Below, piece by piece: positions 1-5,436 of a stretch of 5,436 nt of DNA. Source of the stretch: Dehalococcoidales bacterium (GTDB lineage: Bacteria; Chloroflexota; Dehalococcoidia; Dehalococcoidales; RBG-16-60-22); NCBI GenBank assembly GCA_030603605.1, contig JAUVXN010000082.1:1-5436 (forward strand). The letters are read 5' to 3'. The translations under genes were made by a program, and so were the position numbers. Below the pieces are notes generated by a model. That model ran no database searches, was not told where the DNA came from, and saw nothing but the letters and a program-made list of their open reading frames with translations. Numbering within the stretch: position 1 is the stretch's first letter; every line of letters begins with the position of its first letter.

Positions 1-4
1 GGAG
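1..4 (+). promoter_or_regulatory. Ribosome binding site of nusB
   Basis: GGAG at the very start of the window lies 6 nt before the ATG at position 11. This is good spacing and supports that start. Anything further upstream is outside the window. Confidence 0.7.
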
Positions 5-10
5 TAATCT

Positions 11-421
11 ATGACCGGGGCACGACGAAAAGCGAGAGCTATTGCTCTCCAGGCGCTGTATGAAATTGACTCTGCAGGACATGATGTGGAAGAGGTGGTA
101 ACCCGTTTTCTGGCTGAGGAATGGTTGTCTGAGGAGAATGATGCCTTTGTCCGTGAGCTGGTAAGCAAGGTAATCCAGAATAAGGAGAAGATTGACCATA
201 ATATTCAGAAGTTTGCTACCGCCTGGCCGATAGAACAGATACCGGTGGTCGATAGGAACATTCTCAGACTTGCAATCTTCGAGATTTTATTTGATAATAA
301 GGTGTCAGTTAAAGTAGCTATAAATGAAGCGGTCGAGTTAGCCAAGAAGTTCGGTAGTGATAATTCGCCAAAGTTTGTTAACGGAGTTTTAGGCTCAGTT
401 AGCGCTCTTGCCAATAGATAA
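11..421 (+). CDS. nusB: Transcription antitermination factor NusB
   Basis: NusB binds boxA RNA together with ribosomal protein S10 and takes part in antitermination of rRNA operons in the cytoplasm. The 136-residue product is the usual length for the family. It shows the family signatures from end to end: the N-terminal RRKAR with ALQALYEID (residues 5-20), the central PVVDRNILRLAIFEILF (78-94), the KVAINEAVELAKKFG stretch (101-115) and the C-terminal KFVNGVLG (121-128). The ATG start is backed by GGAG 6 nt upstream. It lies 25 nt upstream of acpP on the same strand, so the two are probably cotranscribed, and the operon may begin before the window. Nothing is missing or broken. Identification is firm from the motifs. 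Confidence 0.96.
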   Translation: MTGARRKARAIALQALYEIDSAGHDVEEVVTRFLAEEWLSEENDAFVRELVSKVIQNKEKIDHNIQKFATAWPIEQIPVVDRNILRLAIFEILFDNKVSVKVAINEAVELAKKFGSDNSPKFVNGVLGSVSALANR

Positions 422-431
422 AAGATCCTGG

Positions 432-439
432 AAAGGGGG
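432..439 (+). promoter_or_regulatory. Ribosome binding site of acpP
   Basis: AAAGGGGG ends 7 nt before the GTG at 447. It decides the start of acpP, which has no ATG near its N-terminus. Confidence 0.7.
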
Positions 440-446
440 ATAGAAA

Positions 447-707
447 GTGGCGACTATTTTTGAGCGGACAAAAGCGATAGTTGTGGAGCAGCTAGGTGTA
501 GAGGAGGCGGAGGTGGTACCCACAGCTAGCTTTGTTGAGGATTTAGGTGCCGATTCTCTGGATTTGGTAGAACTGATAATGTCTTTGGAAGAGGGATTTA
601 GCAGCCCGTCCCGGAAGGTTGAGATACCGGATGAAGATGCAGAAAAAATAATAACCCTCCAGGATGCGGTTGATTATCTGAAGGACCTGGGTGTCGAGGA
701 TAGTTAG
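447..707 (+). CDS. acpP: Acyl carrier protein AcpP (GTG start)
   Basis: AcpP carries growing acyl chains on a phosphopantetheine arm in type II fatty acid synthesis. The 86-residue acidic protein contains the modification motif [12 protein letters not shown], with the attachment serine at residue 37, and the helix III signature [10 protein letters not shown] (59-68). The start is GTG, supported by the GGGGG ribosome binding site and by the usual opening ([17 protein letters not shown]). An oddity is the loop between helices II and III: where typical AcpPs read LEEEFDIEIPD, this one reads [16 protein letters not shown], about five residues longer and with an added basic RK. I suspect this is a lineage feature rather than an error, since the frame is intact on both sides. 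It probably shares a transcript with nusB 25 nt upstream. Confidence 0.95.
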   Translation: MATIFERTKAIVVEQLGVEEAEVVPTASFVEDLGADSLDLVELIMSLEEGFSSPSRKVEIPDEDAEKIITLQDAVDYLKDLGVEDS

Positions 708-711
708 GTCA

Positions 712-740
712 TTTACATAGGTAGCACTGTTTAGTAATAT
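712..740 (+). promoter_or_regulatory. Candidate sigma-70-type promoter of the CoA ligase gene
   Basis: TTTACA at 712-717 (5 of 6 to the -35 consensus) is followed after exactly 17 nt by TAATAT at 735-740 (4 of 6 to the -10 consensus). Transcription would start near 747, about 24 nt before the GTG start. It lies directly after the acpP stop codon, so the ligase may be transcribed independently of nusB-acpP. I see no clear terminator hairpin between acpP and this promoter, so read-through is also possible. Confidence 0.4.
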
Positions 741-756
741 TAGTTTTATTTGAATA

Positions 757-763
757 GTGGGGG
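757..763 (+). promoter_or_regulatory. Ribosome binding site deciding the ligase start at GTG 771
   Basis: GTGGGGG ends 7 nt before GTG 771. The in-frame TTG at 750 lies upstream of this site and the in-frame GTG at 777 is 13 nt away, so 771 is the best-supported start. Confidence 0.55.
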
Positions 764-770
764 TGTTTCT

Positions 771-2177
771 GTGCTAGTGCGATGGCCGCCCCAATATGAT
801 AGCTCTTATGTCCCCTCTCCGGATTCTAAATTTTGGAATAAGGAATTGGAAACCATGGATTCGGAGAAAAGGGAGCAGTCTGTAATCCTGCCCAAGCTTC
901 AAGCCCAACTTAAGTATGCCTATGAAAACGCCTCCATTTACCGGAGGAAATGGGACGAAGCCGGAGTAAAACCGGAAGACATCCGTTCTCTGGAGGATTT
1001 TGAGCAGATTCCCTTTTTGACCAAGGAGGAAATGCGCCAGGACCAGCAGGAAAATCCTCCCTTCGGTAGCTATTTATGTGTTCCTCCCGAGGATATTCAG
1101 AGGGTGCATGGAACGTCTGGAACCACGGGCAGGCCCACGGCTTTCAGTGTCGGTAAGGATGACATGCAACGCATTGCCGAAGCCCACGCCAGAACGATGT
1201 GGGGGTTCGGGGTGCGCCCGCAGGATATGGTTTTCATCGGCTCCTTCTTTAGTCTCTATTGGGGGAGCTGGGGAGCATTGGTAGGGACTGAACGTCTGGG
1301 AGCTGCTGCTTTTCCCTTTGGCGCTGGCGTTCCCGGGCAGACTGAGAGGGGAGTCAACTGGGTCTTACAAGCTAAACCTACCGTTTTTTACGGGACGCCC
1401 TCCTACAGTCTTTATTTTGCTGAGGTGGCAAAAAGGATAGGCGTTGACCCGGCAAAAGATTTAAATTTTCGCATTCTCTTCTTCTCGGGCGAACCGGGAG
1501 CAGGGGTTCCCTCAACCAAAAAGAAGATTGAAGAGACTTATGGCGGTATCTGTGTTGATTCGGGTTCCACCGGGGAGATGGCTCCCTGGATGACCAACTG
1601 TGAGTGCGAATTTCGTCAGGGAATGCACCTCTGGCAGGATATCGTCTATGCGGAACTGGTGGACCCGGTTACCAAAAAGAGAGTGCCTTACGGCAAAGAG
1701 GGAGTCACCGTTTATACTCATTTAGAGCGTACTTCACAGCCCATGATTCGTTTCTGGGCGGGTGACATTTCCAGGTGGGTTAATGACCCATGTCCCTGCG
1801 GGCGGACTTACCCCCGCCTGCCCAAAGGCATATACGGTCGGGCAGATGACATGCTCTTAATCAGGGGAGAGAATATATATCCCAGCGCCATAGAGGATAT
1901 AATCAGGGGGATTGAGGGATTTGGTGAGGAATATCGAATTATTGCTACCAGGGAAAAGACCATGGATGAGCTCGTTATCCAGGCAGAATCCGCCCAGGGA
2001 GTAGACTCCGCGGTCATCCCCAAGCTGAAGAAAAAACTGGAGGATAAATTAAGGACACTCGCGCTGAGGGCAGTGGTCCAGATAATGGAGCCCGGCAGCC
2101 TGGAAAGAACCGAGTTTAAGGCAAAAAGAGTCGTTGATAAGCGCGGTTTATATGAGGAGATTATCAAGCAGGAATAA
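771..2177 (+). CDS. Phenylacetate-CoA ligase family protein (PaaK-like, ANL superfamily)
   Basis: Members use ATP to adenylate an aryl or related acid and then form its CoA thioester in the cytoplasm. From GTG 771 the product has 468 residues, near the usual 430-450. Motifs in order are the phosphate-binding loop GTSGTTGRP (114-122), the adenine-side DSGSTGEM (263-270), WAGD (329-332), the hinge region YGRADDMLLIRGENIYPS (355-372) and the C-terminal ERTEFKAKR (445-453), whose lysine 450 aligns with the adenylation lysine; the usual glycine before it is phenylalanine. Homologues normally begin near FWNKELETM, so about 20 residues at the N-terminus are extra. Cysteines 277/279 (CEC) and 341/343 (CPC) could form a metal site; CPCGR is common in this family. 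Substrate is not fixed: phenylacetate, another aryl acid or an archaeal/Chloroflexi-type paralogue are all possible, and no ring-degradation genes are adjacent. Confidence 0.88.
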   Translation: MLVRWPPQYDSSYVPSPDSKFWNKELETMDSEKREQSVILPKLQAQLKYAYENASIYRRKWDEAGVKPEDIRSLEDFEQIPFLTKEEMRQDQQENPPFGSYLCVPPEDIQRVHGTSGTTGRPTAFSVGKDDMQRIAEAHARTMWGFGVRPQDMVFIGSFFSLYWGSWGALVGTERLGAAAFPFGAGVPGQTERGVNWVLQAKPTVFYGTPSYSLYFAEVAKRIGVDPAKDLNFRILFFSGEPGAGVPSTKKKIEETYGGICVDSGSTGEMAPWMTNCECEFRQGMHLWQDIVYAELVDPVTKKRVPYGKEGVTVYTHLERTSQPMIRFWAGDISRWVNDPCPCGRTYPRLPKGIYGRADDMLLIRGENIYPSAIEDIIRGIEGFGEEYRIIATREKTMDELVIQAESAQGVDSAVIPKLKKKLEDKLRTLALRAVVQIMEPGSLERTEFKAKRVVDKRGLYEEIIKQE

Positions 2178-2189
2178 TCCTAAGTGGAA

Positions 2190-2221
2190 GAGGGGAATCC
2201 CCTTAACACTGTTTTGACAGT
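2190..2221. terminator. Two short hairpins in the convergent spacer, possible bidirectional terminator
   Basis: The 74-nt spacer between the converging ligase and SHMT-like genes contains AGGGG-AAT-CCCCT (stem 2191-2195 with 2199-2203, plus a G-T wobble pair outside) and ACTGT-TTTG-ACAGT (stem 2208-2212 with 2217-2221). The position suits termination of both genes. Neither hairpin is followed by a convincing run of U on either strand, so intrinsic termination is only a weak call. Confidence 0.3.
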
Positions 2222-2251
2222 TAATTTAGCGGAAGTCATTTAAAAGCGGAA

Positions 2252-3661
2252 TTACGATTTTACCAGACATTTTATAAGTTCATCAACTATCGGTCTTGCC
2301 TGCTCTTCGGGCAGGCAATAATGCATCTTCAGAAATTTCTTTCTATAATCGGCTACCTGCGGAGAGACATCCTTTTCCTTAAGTATTACCTTTGCCATAT
2401 ACTCAGCCAGTTCACCGAAGTCGGTTTCCTTCATGCCGAACCTGGTCATCTCCTGAACACCCATCCTCAGACCGCTGCTGGCGGTGAATGCCTCATCGTC
2501 GGGTAAAGCCTGGTAGTTCACTATGATGTTATTTCCTTCCAACCTGTCGGCGACCTCCACCCCTCTGGCGTAGCCTACCCGCAAGACGACCTGATGCGTC
2601 TCGGTGTAGCCGATGGCAGGGTCGCCTTCTACCTGCAATCCCTGTTCCTTTAGCGCTAAAGCGAAGGCTTTGGCATTGGCAATTACCTGCTTCTGGTAAT
2701 CCTGCCCATAGGTATTCATCTCGTAGGCTGCCATTAACAGTCCGAGCAGGGTGCCAAGGTGATGGTTGCTCACACTTCCGGGGAAGGCTCTCCTGGCTAT
2801 GCTCTGCCACAGCTCGTAGTAATCTGACCCCTCGCTCATGTTACTGGCGATTATCCCTCTCTGCGTACCGAAAAAGGTCTTGTGCGTTGAAGCGGTTATG
2901 ACGTCGGCTCCTTCTTTCAATGGCTCCTGGAAATAAGTGCCGAGCAGACCCAGAACATGGGCGGCGTCATACATGATTATCGGCTTCGGTTTTATGCCAG
3001 CCATCATTTTGGCTAACTCTTTAACCGGCTCGCAGTGCAATATCATGCTCTTGCCCAAAATGATAAGTTCCGGTTTGTGCTTTTCAACAAGTTCTGCTGT
3101 TTTGGGAAGGTCCATCTGGTAGGGGTTACCCGGCAAAACCGGGAAATTCACCACCGCCCATCTCTCGGTGACCGGGTCAAAGGCAATATAATCTCCTAAT
3201 GCTCCCATCGGTTGTGCGCTTAAGTGACCGCCGCTGCCGATATGATAGTTCATGACGCTTCTCAGCCTTCTCGTCTCCGCCCGCCTATCTACCCTGTTGA
3301 AATAATCCAAGAGACCGCTGAACACTACCGTGTTAGCCATCTGACCGCTAATCAATCTGATTTCCACTTCGGAGCAATTTAGGAATTCCTTCAAACTCTT
3401 GATTAACTCCAGCTCCACATCAGCGATGAATCCCGTTCCCTGGTAGTAATATGTATCAAAATTTCCCAGGGCCTCTACCTTTCTGTGCTCCGCATATCGC
3501 CCTGCCGGGTCGGCTATGGTCAGTAATCTCACCAGCGGTGACGGTGTCTGCTCAGATGGGATGAGGTTGATGGTGTTTCTTTGTCGCCACAGGGTGTTGT
3601 TGCAGGTTTTTCTCGCCAGACTTTTGGCCAGGCTCTCCATAGATTCCGCAGGCTTTGACAT
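2252..3661 (-). CDS. Divergent serine hydroxymethyltransferase-family PLP enzyme
   Basis: Fold type I PLP enzyme of the SHMT family, 469 residues against about 420 for bacterial GlyA. Canonical SHMT swaps a hydroxymethyl group between serine and glycine using tetrahydrofolate. Retained landmarks are NLIPSEQ (32-38; GlyA has NLIASEN), RYAEHR (55-60; GlyA has KYAEGYPGKRYYGG), SGQMAN (106-110), the PLP-stacking histidine in GGHLSAQ (His146), YDAAH (Asp232, His235), the Schiff-base lysine in STHKTFFG (Lys261) and the carboxylate-binding arginine in SGLRMG (Arg399). The YPGKRYYGG part of GlyA is replaced by HRKVEALGNFDTYYYQG, and about 40 extra C-terminal residues follow the domain. An amino-acid substrate is likely, but folate use and the exact reaction are uncertain; an aldolase or transaldolase role is an alternative. 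It lies 38 nt downstream of the kinase-like gene on the same strand, so the two are probably an operon. AAGGAG at 3670-3675 supports the ATG. Confidence 0.82.
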   Translation of the reverse strand: MSKPAESMESLAKSLARKTCNNTLWRQRNTINLIPSEQTPSPLVRLLTIADPAGRYAEHRKVEALGNFDTYYYQGTGFIADVELELIKSLKEFLNCSEVEIRLISGQMANTVVFSGLLDYFNRVDRRAETRRLRSVMNYHIGSGGHLSAQPMGALGDYIAFDPVTERWAVVNFPVLPGNPYQMDLPKTAELVEKHKPELIILGKSMILHCEPVKELAKMMAGIKPKPIIMYDAAHVLGLLGTYFQEPLKEGADVITASTHKTFFGTQRGIIASNMSEGSDYYELWQSIARRAFPGSVSNHHLGTLLGLLMAAYEMNTYGQDYQKQVIANAKAFALALKEQGLQVEGDPAIGYTETHQVVLRVGYARGVEVADRLEGNNIIVNYQALPDDEAFTASSGLRMGVQEMTRFGMKETDFGELAEYMAKVILKEKDVSPQVADYRKKFLKMHYCLPEEQARPIVDELIKCLVKS

Positions 3662-3669
3662 GGTGACTT

Positions 3670-3675
3670 CTCCTT
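3670..3675 (-). promoter_or_regulatory. Ribosome binding site of the SHMT-like gene
   Basis: Reading the minus strand, AAGGAG lies 8 nt before the ATG at 3661. It is a strong site inside the 38-nt gap between the kinase-like and SHMT-like genes, which fits translation from a shared mRNA. Confidence 0.75.
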
Positions 3676-3699
3676 ACTCTTCATATAGTGATGTTCGTT

Positions 3700-4230
3700 T
3701 CATTTTTTACCATCCTCAATTTTCCCTAAGTCCAGATAACAATGTATTATTTCTCTGGCTATTTGGTCCCACGATTTACCTCGACAATCCACCGTTATGT
3801 CAGCATATCTGGAATAAAGGGGGCTTCTTTCATCGTATATTTGCCTTAATGATTTGTCCCTTAGTCCTACTATGCCCCTGATTGCTGCATCGGTTAGTCT
3901 TCTCTCTATATTTTCAAAAGAATCATAAAGGTAAACCAAGGTGGAGTGTTGCTTCAAGTATTCCATAAGGTCGGGATTATAGATTATGCTCCCACCGGGA
4001 GCGACTACCCGGCGGGTCAAATTTATTTCATACATCATTTGTTTCTCAAGTTGCAGTAAAGCCAATTCGCCTTCATCATCAATGATTTCCTGTACGGTCT
4101 TGCCAGCTTTCTCTTCTATGTCATCGTCCAAATCAGTGAATTCAAATCCCAAAGTTTCAGCCAATGACCTGCCCATGGTTGACTTGCCTGCGCCAGCCAT
4201 ACCAATTAAGACTATACTTTCGCTATTCAT
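3700..4230 (-). CDS. Shikimate kinase-like P-loop kinase with altered substrate site
   Basis: A 176-residue protein with the shikimate kinase (COG0703-type) layout: Walker A GMAGAGKST (10-18, Lys16), the DxD region DLDDDIEEKAGKTVQEI (33-49), PGGS (78-81) and the C-terminal ERSPLYSRYAD (134-144) with the conserved arginine at 135. Shikimate kinase phosphorylates shikimate in chorismate synthesis. Key differences are visible: the GExxFRxxE motif whose arginine contacts shikimate reads GELALLQLE, so Phe and Arg are both Leu; the GGG motif reads GGS; and the lid RPLL-type segment reads RGIVGL. ATP binding looks intact, while shikimate binding is doubtful. No aro gene is adjacent; the partner is the SHMT-like enzyme 38 nt downstream. 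I chose ATG 4230; an in-frame TTG at 4242 would add four residues but has no ribosome binding site. The true substrate is unknown. Confidence 0.8.
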   Translation of the reverse strand: MNSESIVLIGMAGAGKSTMGRSLAETLGFEFTDLDDDIEEKAGKTVQEIIDDEGELALLQLEKQMMYEINLTRRVVAPGGSIIYNPDLMEYLKQHSTLVYLYDSFENIERRLTDAAIRGIVGLRDKSLRQIYDERSPLYSRYADITVDCRGKSWDQIAREIIHCYLDLGKIEDGKK

Positions 4231-4401
4231 ACCAAATCTCAAAGCGGATTGGATTCGGGAAGCCAGTAATTTTACAAAGTGGTGCCAAATAGTGTGGACA
4301 TAACGAACATTGAATGCCGGCGAGTTTCGTGGAGCGCCTCTGGACTAGCATCTAATCCAACAACCACACGGACAAAAAGAATCGGCTAAATCCGCAGTAG
4401 C

Positions 4402-4450
4402 TTGTCAAATTTTGACATATGCTAATGAGGTTGTCAAATTTATTTAGACA
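4402..4450. promoter_or_regulatory. Inverted and direct repeat cluster, candidate operator between divergent genes
   Basis: TGTCAAA-T-TTTGACA at 4403-4417 is a perfect 7-1-7 inverted repeat. Its left part recurs: TTGTCAAATTT is present at 4402-4412 and again at 4431-4441, 29 nt apart, and the second copy is followed by TTAGACA (4444-4450), an imperfect partner with 6 of 7 matches. The layout is that of paired sites for a dimeric regulator. The repeat also contains TTGACA on each strand, so it could supply -35 elements: on the minus strand TTGACA at 4437-4432 has CAAAAT 17 nt downstream, which is weak. It may control the secreted-protein gene, the kinase-SHMT pair, or both. Confidence 0.4.
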
Positions 4451-4464
4451 TCACCTAAAAATCT

Positions 4465-4494
4465 GTAACACTGAGAACCACAAATACGTATTAT
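4465..4494 (+). promoter_or_regulatory. Weak candidate promoter of the secreted-protein gene
   Basis: GTAACA (4465-4470) and TATTAT (4489-4494) are 18 nt apart and match the -35 and -10 consensus at 4 and 5 of 6 positions. Transcription would begin around 4501, about 28 nt before the GTG start. The repeat cluster then sits at about -50 to -100, where an activator would bind. The rest of the 298-nt spacer 4231-4528 shows no gene, tRNA or terminator that I can support. Confidence 0.3.
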
Positions 4495-4514
4495 ATGGTA
4501 GGGAACTGTTCACC

Positions 4515-4520
4515 GGAGGG
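4515..4520 (+). promoter_or_regulatory. Ribosome binding site of the secreted-protein gene
   Basis: GGAGGG lies 8 nt before GTG 4529. It is what fixes this non-ATG start, together with the signal peptide that immediately follows. Confidence 0.65.
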
Positions 4521-4528
4521 CTTTGAGG

Positions 4529-5436
4529 GTGAGATACGTAACAAGAGTCCTGTTAATTTCCGTAACTACAGTATCTCTACTATTTGGGATGCCAGCGGTG
4601 GCAGTGCAGGGAAATGGTATCTCCGCTCTGCAGGTCACCAACCCGGGCGACCAGGAAAACAACGAAGGAGATACGGTCTCCCTCCAGATCATTGCCTCTG
4701 ACTCGGATGGTGACTTATTAAGCTACAATGCTGAGGGCCTTCCTACTGATCTTTCCATCGGTGCTTCAACTGGTCGCATCAGTGGTACTCTCAACTATGA
4801 ATCAGCAGGCACTTATTCCGCCAATGTCACTGTCTCCAGTAGTACTGCCAATGTCAGCACTACCTTTGCCTGGACGGTCATTAATGCTACCCAAACTATC
4901 ACTGCTACCGCCGGAGCGGGTGGTTCCATTCTTCCCTCCGGTGAAGTGATAGTTGATTATGGAGATAACCAAACCTTCATTATTACTCCTGATTCTGGGT
5001 ATCTCGTAGCTGATGTTATAGTGGATAGTATGCCAGTAGGAAGCCTTACTACCTACACTTTTACTGCCGTTACTGCCGACCACGCGATAGAAGTTGTTTT
5101 TGATGTTATCACCATCACTGTTGAGATAGACATCAAGCCCGGCAGTGGTCAAAACAGCATCAACCCGAGCAGCAATGGAGTCATCCCGGTAGCTATCCTT
5201 ACCACTGGCGACTTTGATGCCGCTACTGTTGACCCAGATACGGTACTATTCGGTCCTGGCGAGGCTGCGCCTGTACACTGTACCTTTCTAGGTGAGGGCG
5301 ACGATGGCGGCAGGGACATGCTTCTGCACTTTAGGACTCAGGAAACCGGCATTGAGGCGGGTGATACTGAGGCCACTCTGACTGGAAAGACTATAGATGG
5401 CACTAATATCATCGGTACTGACTCGGTGAGAATTGT
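4529..5436 (+). CDS. Secreted multidomain surface protein, Ig-like / InlB-B-like / IDIKPGS module (3' end outside window)
   Basis: The frame is open from GTG 4529 to the window edge (302 codons), with GGAGGG 8 nt upstream and an in-frame TAG at 4499-4501 behind it. Residues 1-25 form a signal peptide: MRYVTR, a hydrophobic core (VLLISVTTVSLLFGM) and PAVA, with cleavage likely after Ala25. Residues about 34-119 resemble a putative Ig/cadherin-like domain (He_PIG type), with NPGDQENNEGD, ASDSDGD, GLPTDLSI and STGRISGTL. Residues about 122-193 resemble the divergent InlB B-repeat (TATAGAGGSILPSG, YGDNQTFIITPDSGY, VVFDV). Residues about 197-302 are the IDIKPGS...GVIPVAILTTGDFDAATVDPDTVLFGP...LHFRTQETGI module of unknown function seen in secreted proteins. 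No catalytic residues are evident. It is probably exported and acts in adhesion or cell-surface structure; no membrane anchor or sorting signal is seen before the edge. Confidence 0.83.
   Translation, partial: MRYVTRVLLISVTTVSLLFGMPAVAVQGNGISALQVTNPGDQENNEGDTVSLQIIASDSDGDLLSYNAEGLPTDLSIGASTGRISGTLNYESAGTYSANVTVSSSTANVSTTFAWTVINATQTITATAGAGGSILPSGEVIVDYGDNQTFIITPDSGYLVADVIVDSMPVGSLTTYTFTAVTADHAIEVVFDVITITVEIDIKPGSGQNSINPSSNGVIPVAILTTGDFDAATVDPDTVLFGPGEAAPVHCTFLGEGDDGGRDMLLHFRTQETGIEAGDTEATLTGKTIDGTNIIGTDSVRI

Noticed and set aside
750..770. TTG at 750 as the ligase start
   Set aside because: It would place the GGGGG ribosome binding site inside the gene; GTG 771 has that site at the right distance.
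1808..2167. Minus-strand reading frame of 119 codons inside the ligase
   Set aside because: The plus-strand frame carries conserved ligase motifs throughout this stretch; the minus frame is a low-complexity shadow.
3516..3881. Plus-strand reading frame of 121 codons
   Set aside because: It overlaps the SHMT-like and kinase-like genes on the other strand, has no recognisable motif, and crosses their intergenic gap by chance.
4300..4380. Possible tRNA or small structured RNA in the divergent spacer
   Set aside because: No cloverleaf could be assembled: there is no TTC-type T-loop and no acceptor stem pairing.
4231..4528. Insertion-sequence or attachment-site remnant
   Set aside because: The inverted repeat is only 7+7 nt with a 1-nt centre and there is no transposase fragment or target duplication; an operator explains it better.
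4495..4701. Plus-strand 68-codon frame starting with ATG at 4495
   Set aside because: It overlaps the start of the secreted-protein gene in another frame, has no ribosome binding site, and loses to the GTG 4529 frame with GGAGGG and a signal peptide.
4802..5152. Minus-strand reading frame of 116 codons rich in Gly, Ser and Asn
   Set aside because: It is the complement of the secreted-protein gene, whose frame gives recognisable domains and a signal peptide; the composition reflects the opposite strand.

Overview
The window (about 48% G+C by eye) looks like bacterial chromosome from an anaerobe, most plausibly Chloroflexota, perhaps Dehalococcoidia. The basis is the overall style: purine-rich Shine-Dalgarno sites, frequent GTG starts, a PaaK-type CoA ligase, and a secreted protein carrying the IDIKPGS...GVIPVAIL module that I associate with Chloroflexota and some archaeal and environmental genomes. 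This is an inference from gene style, not from a marker gene.

Layout. Positions 1-707 (+) hold nusB and acpP, close together with strong ribosome binding sites and probably one housekeeping operon that began upstream. A candidate promoter at 712-740 precedes a PaaK-family aryl-acid CoA ligase (771-2177, +). A short convergent spacer (2178-2251) with two small hairpins separates it from a minus-strand pair: a shikimate-kinase-fold protein (4230-3700) followed 38 nt later by a divergent serine hydroxymethyltransferase-family PLP enzyme (3661-2252). A 298-nt divergent spacer (4231-4528) contains a perfect 7-1-7 inverted repeat and an 11-bp direct repeat. A GTG-initiated secreted protein (4529 to the window end, +) follows. 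It has a signal peptide, an Ig-like putative domain, an InlB-B-like repeat and an IDIKPGS module, and it is cut off by the window edge.

How the genes relate. nusB and acpP are ordinary core genes. The ligase would activate phenylacetate or a related acid to its CoA thioester; no partner gene here fixes its substrate. The most unusual part is the minus-strand pair. The kinase keeps the P-loop and the DxD region of shikimate kinase but lacks the shikimate-binding FR pair and the third glycine of the GGG motif. The SHMT-like enzyme keeps the PLP-binding residues but has diverged around the substrate and folate side. Together they may be an undescribed small-molecule module acting on an amino or hydroxy acid; this is a hypothesis. 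No RNA genes, CRISPR arrays, insertion sequences or pseudogenes were found.
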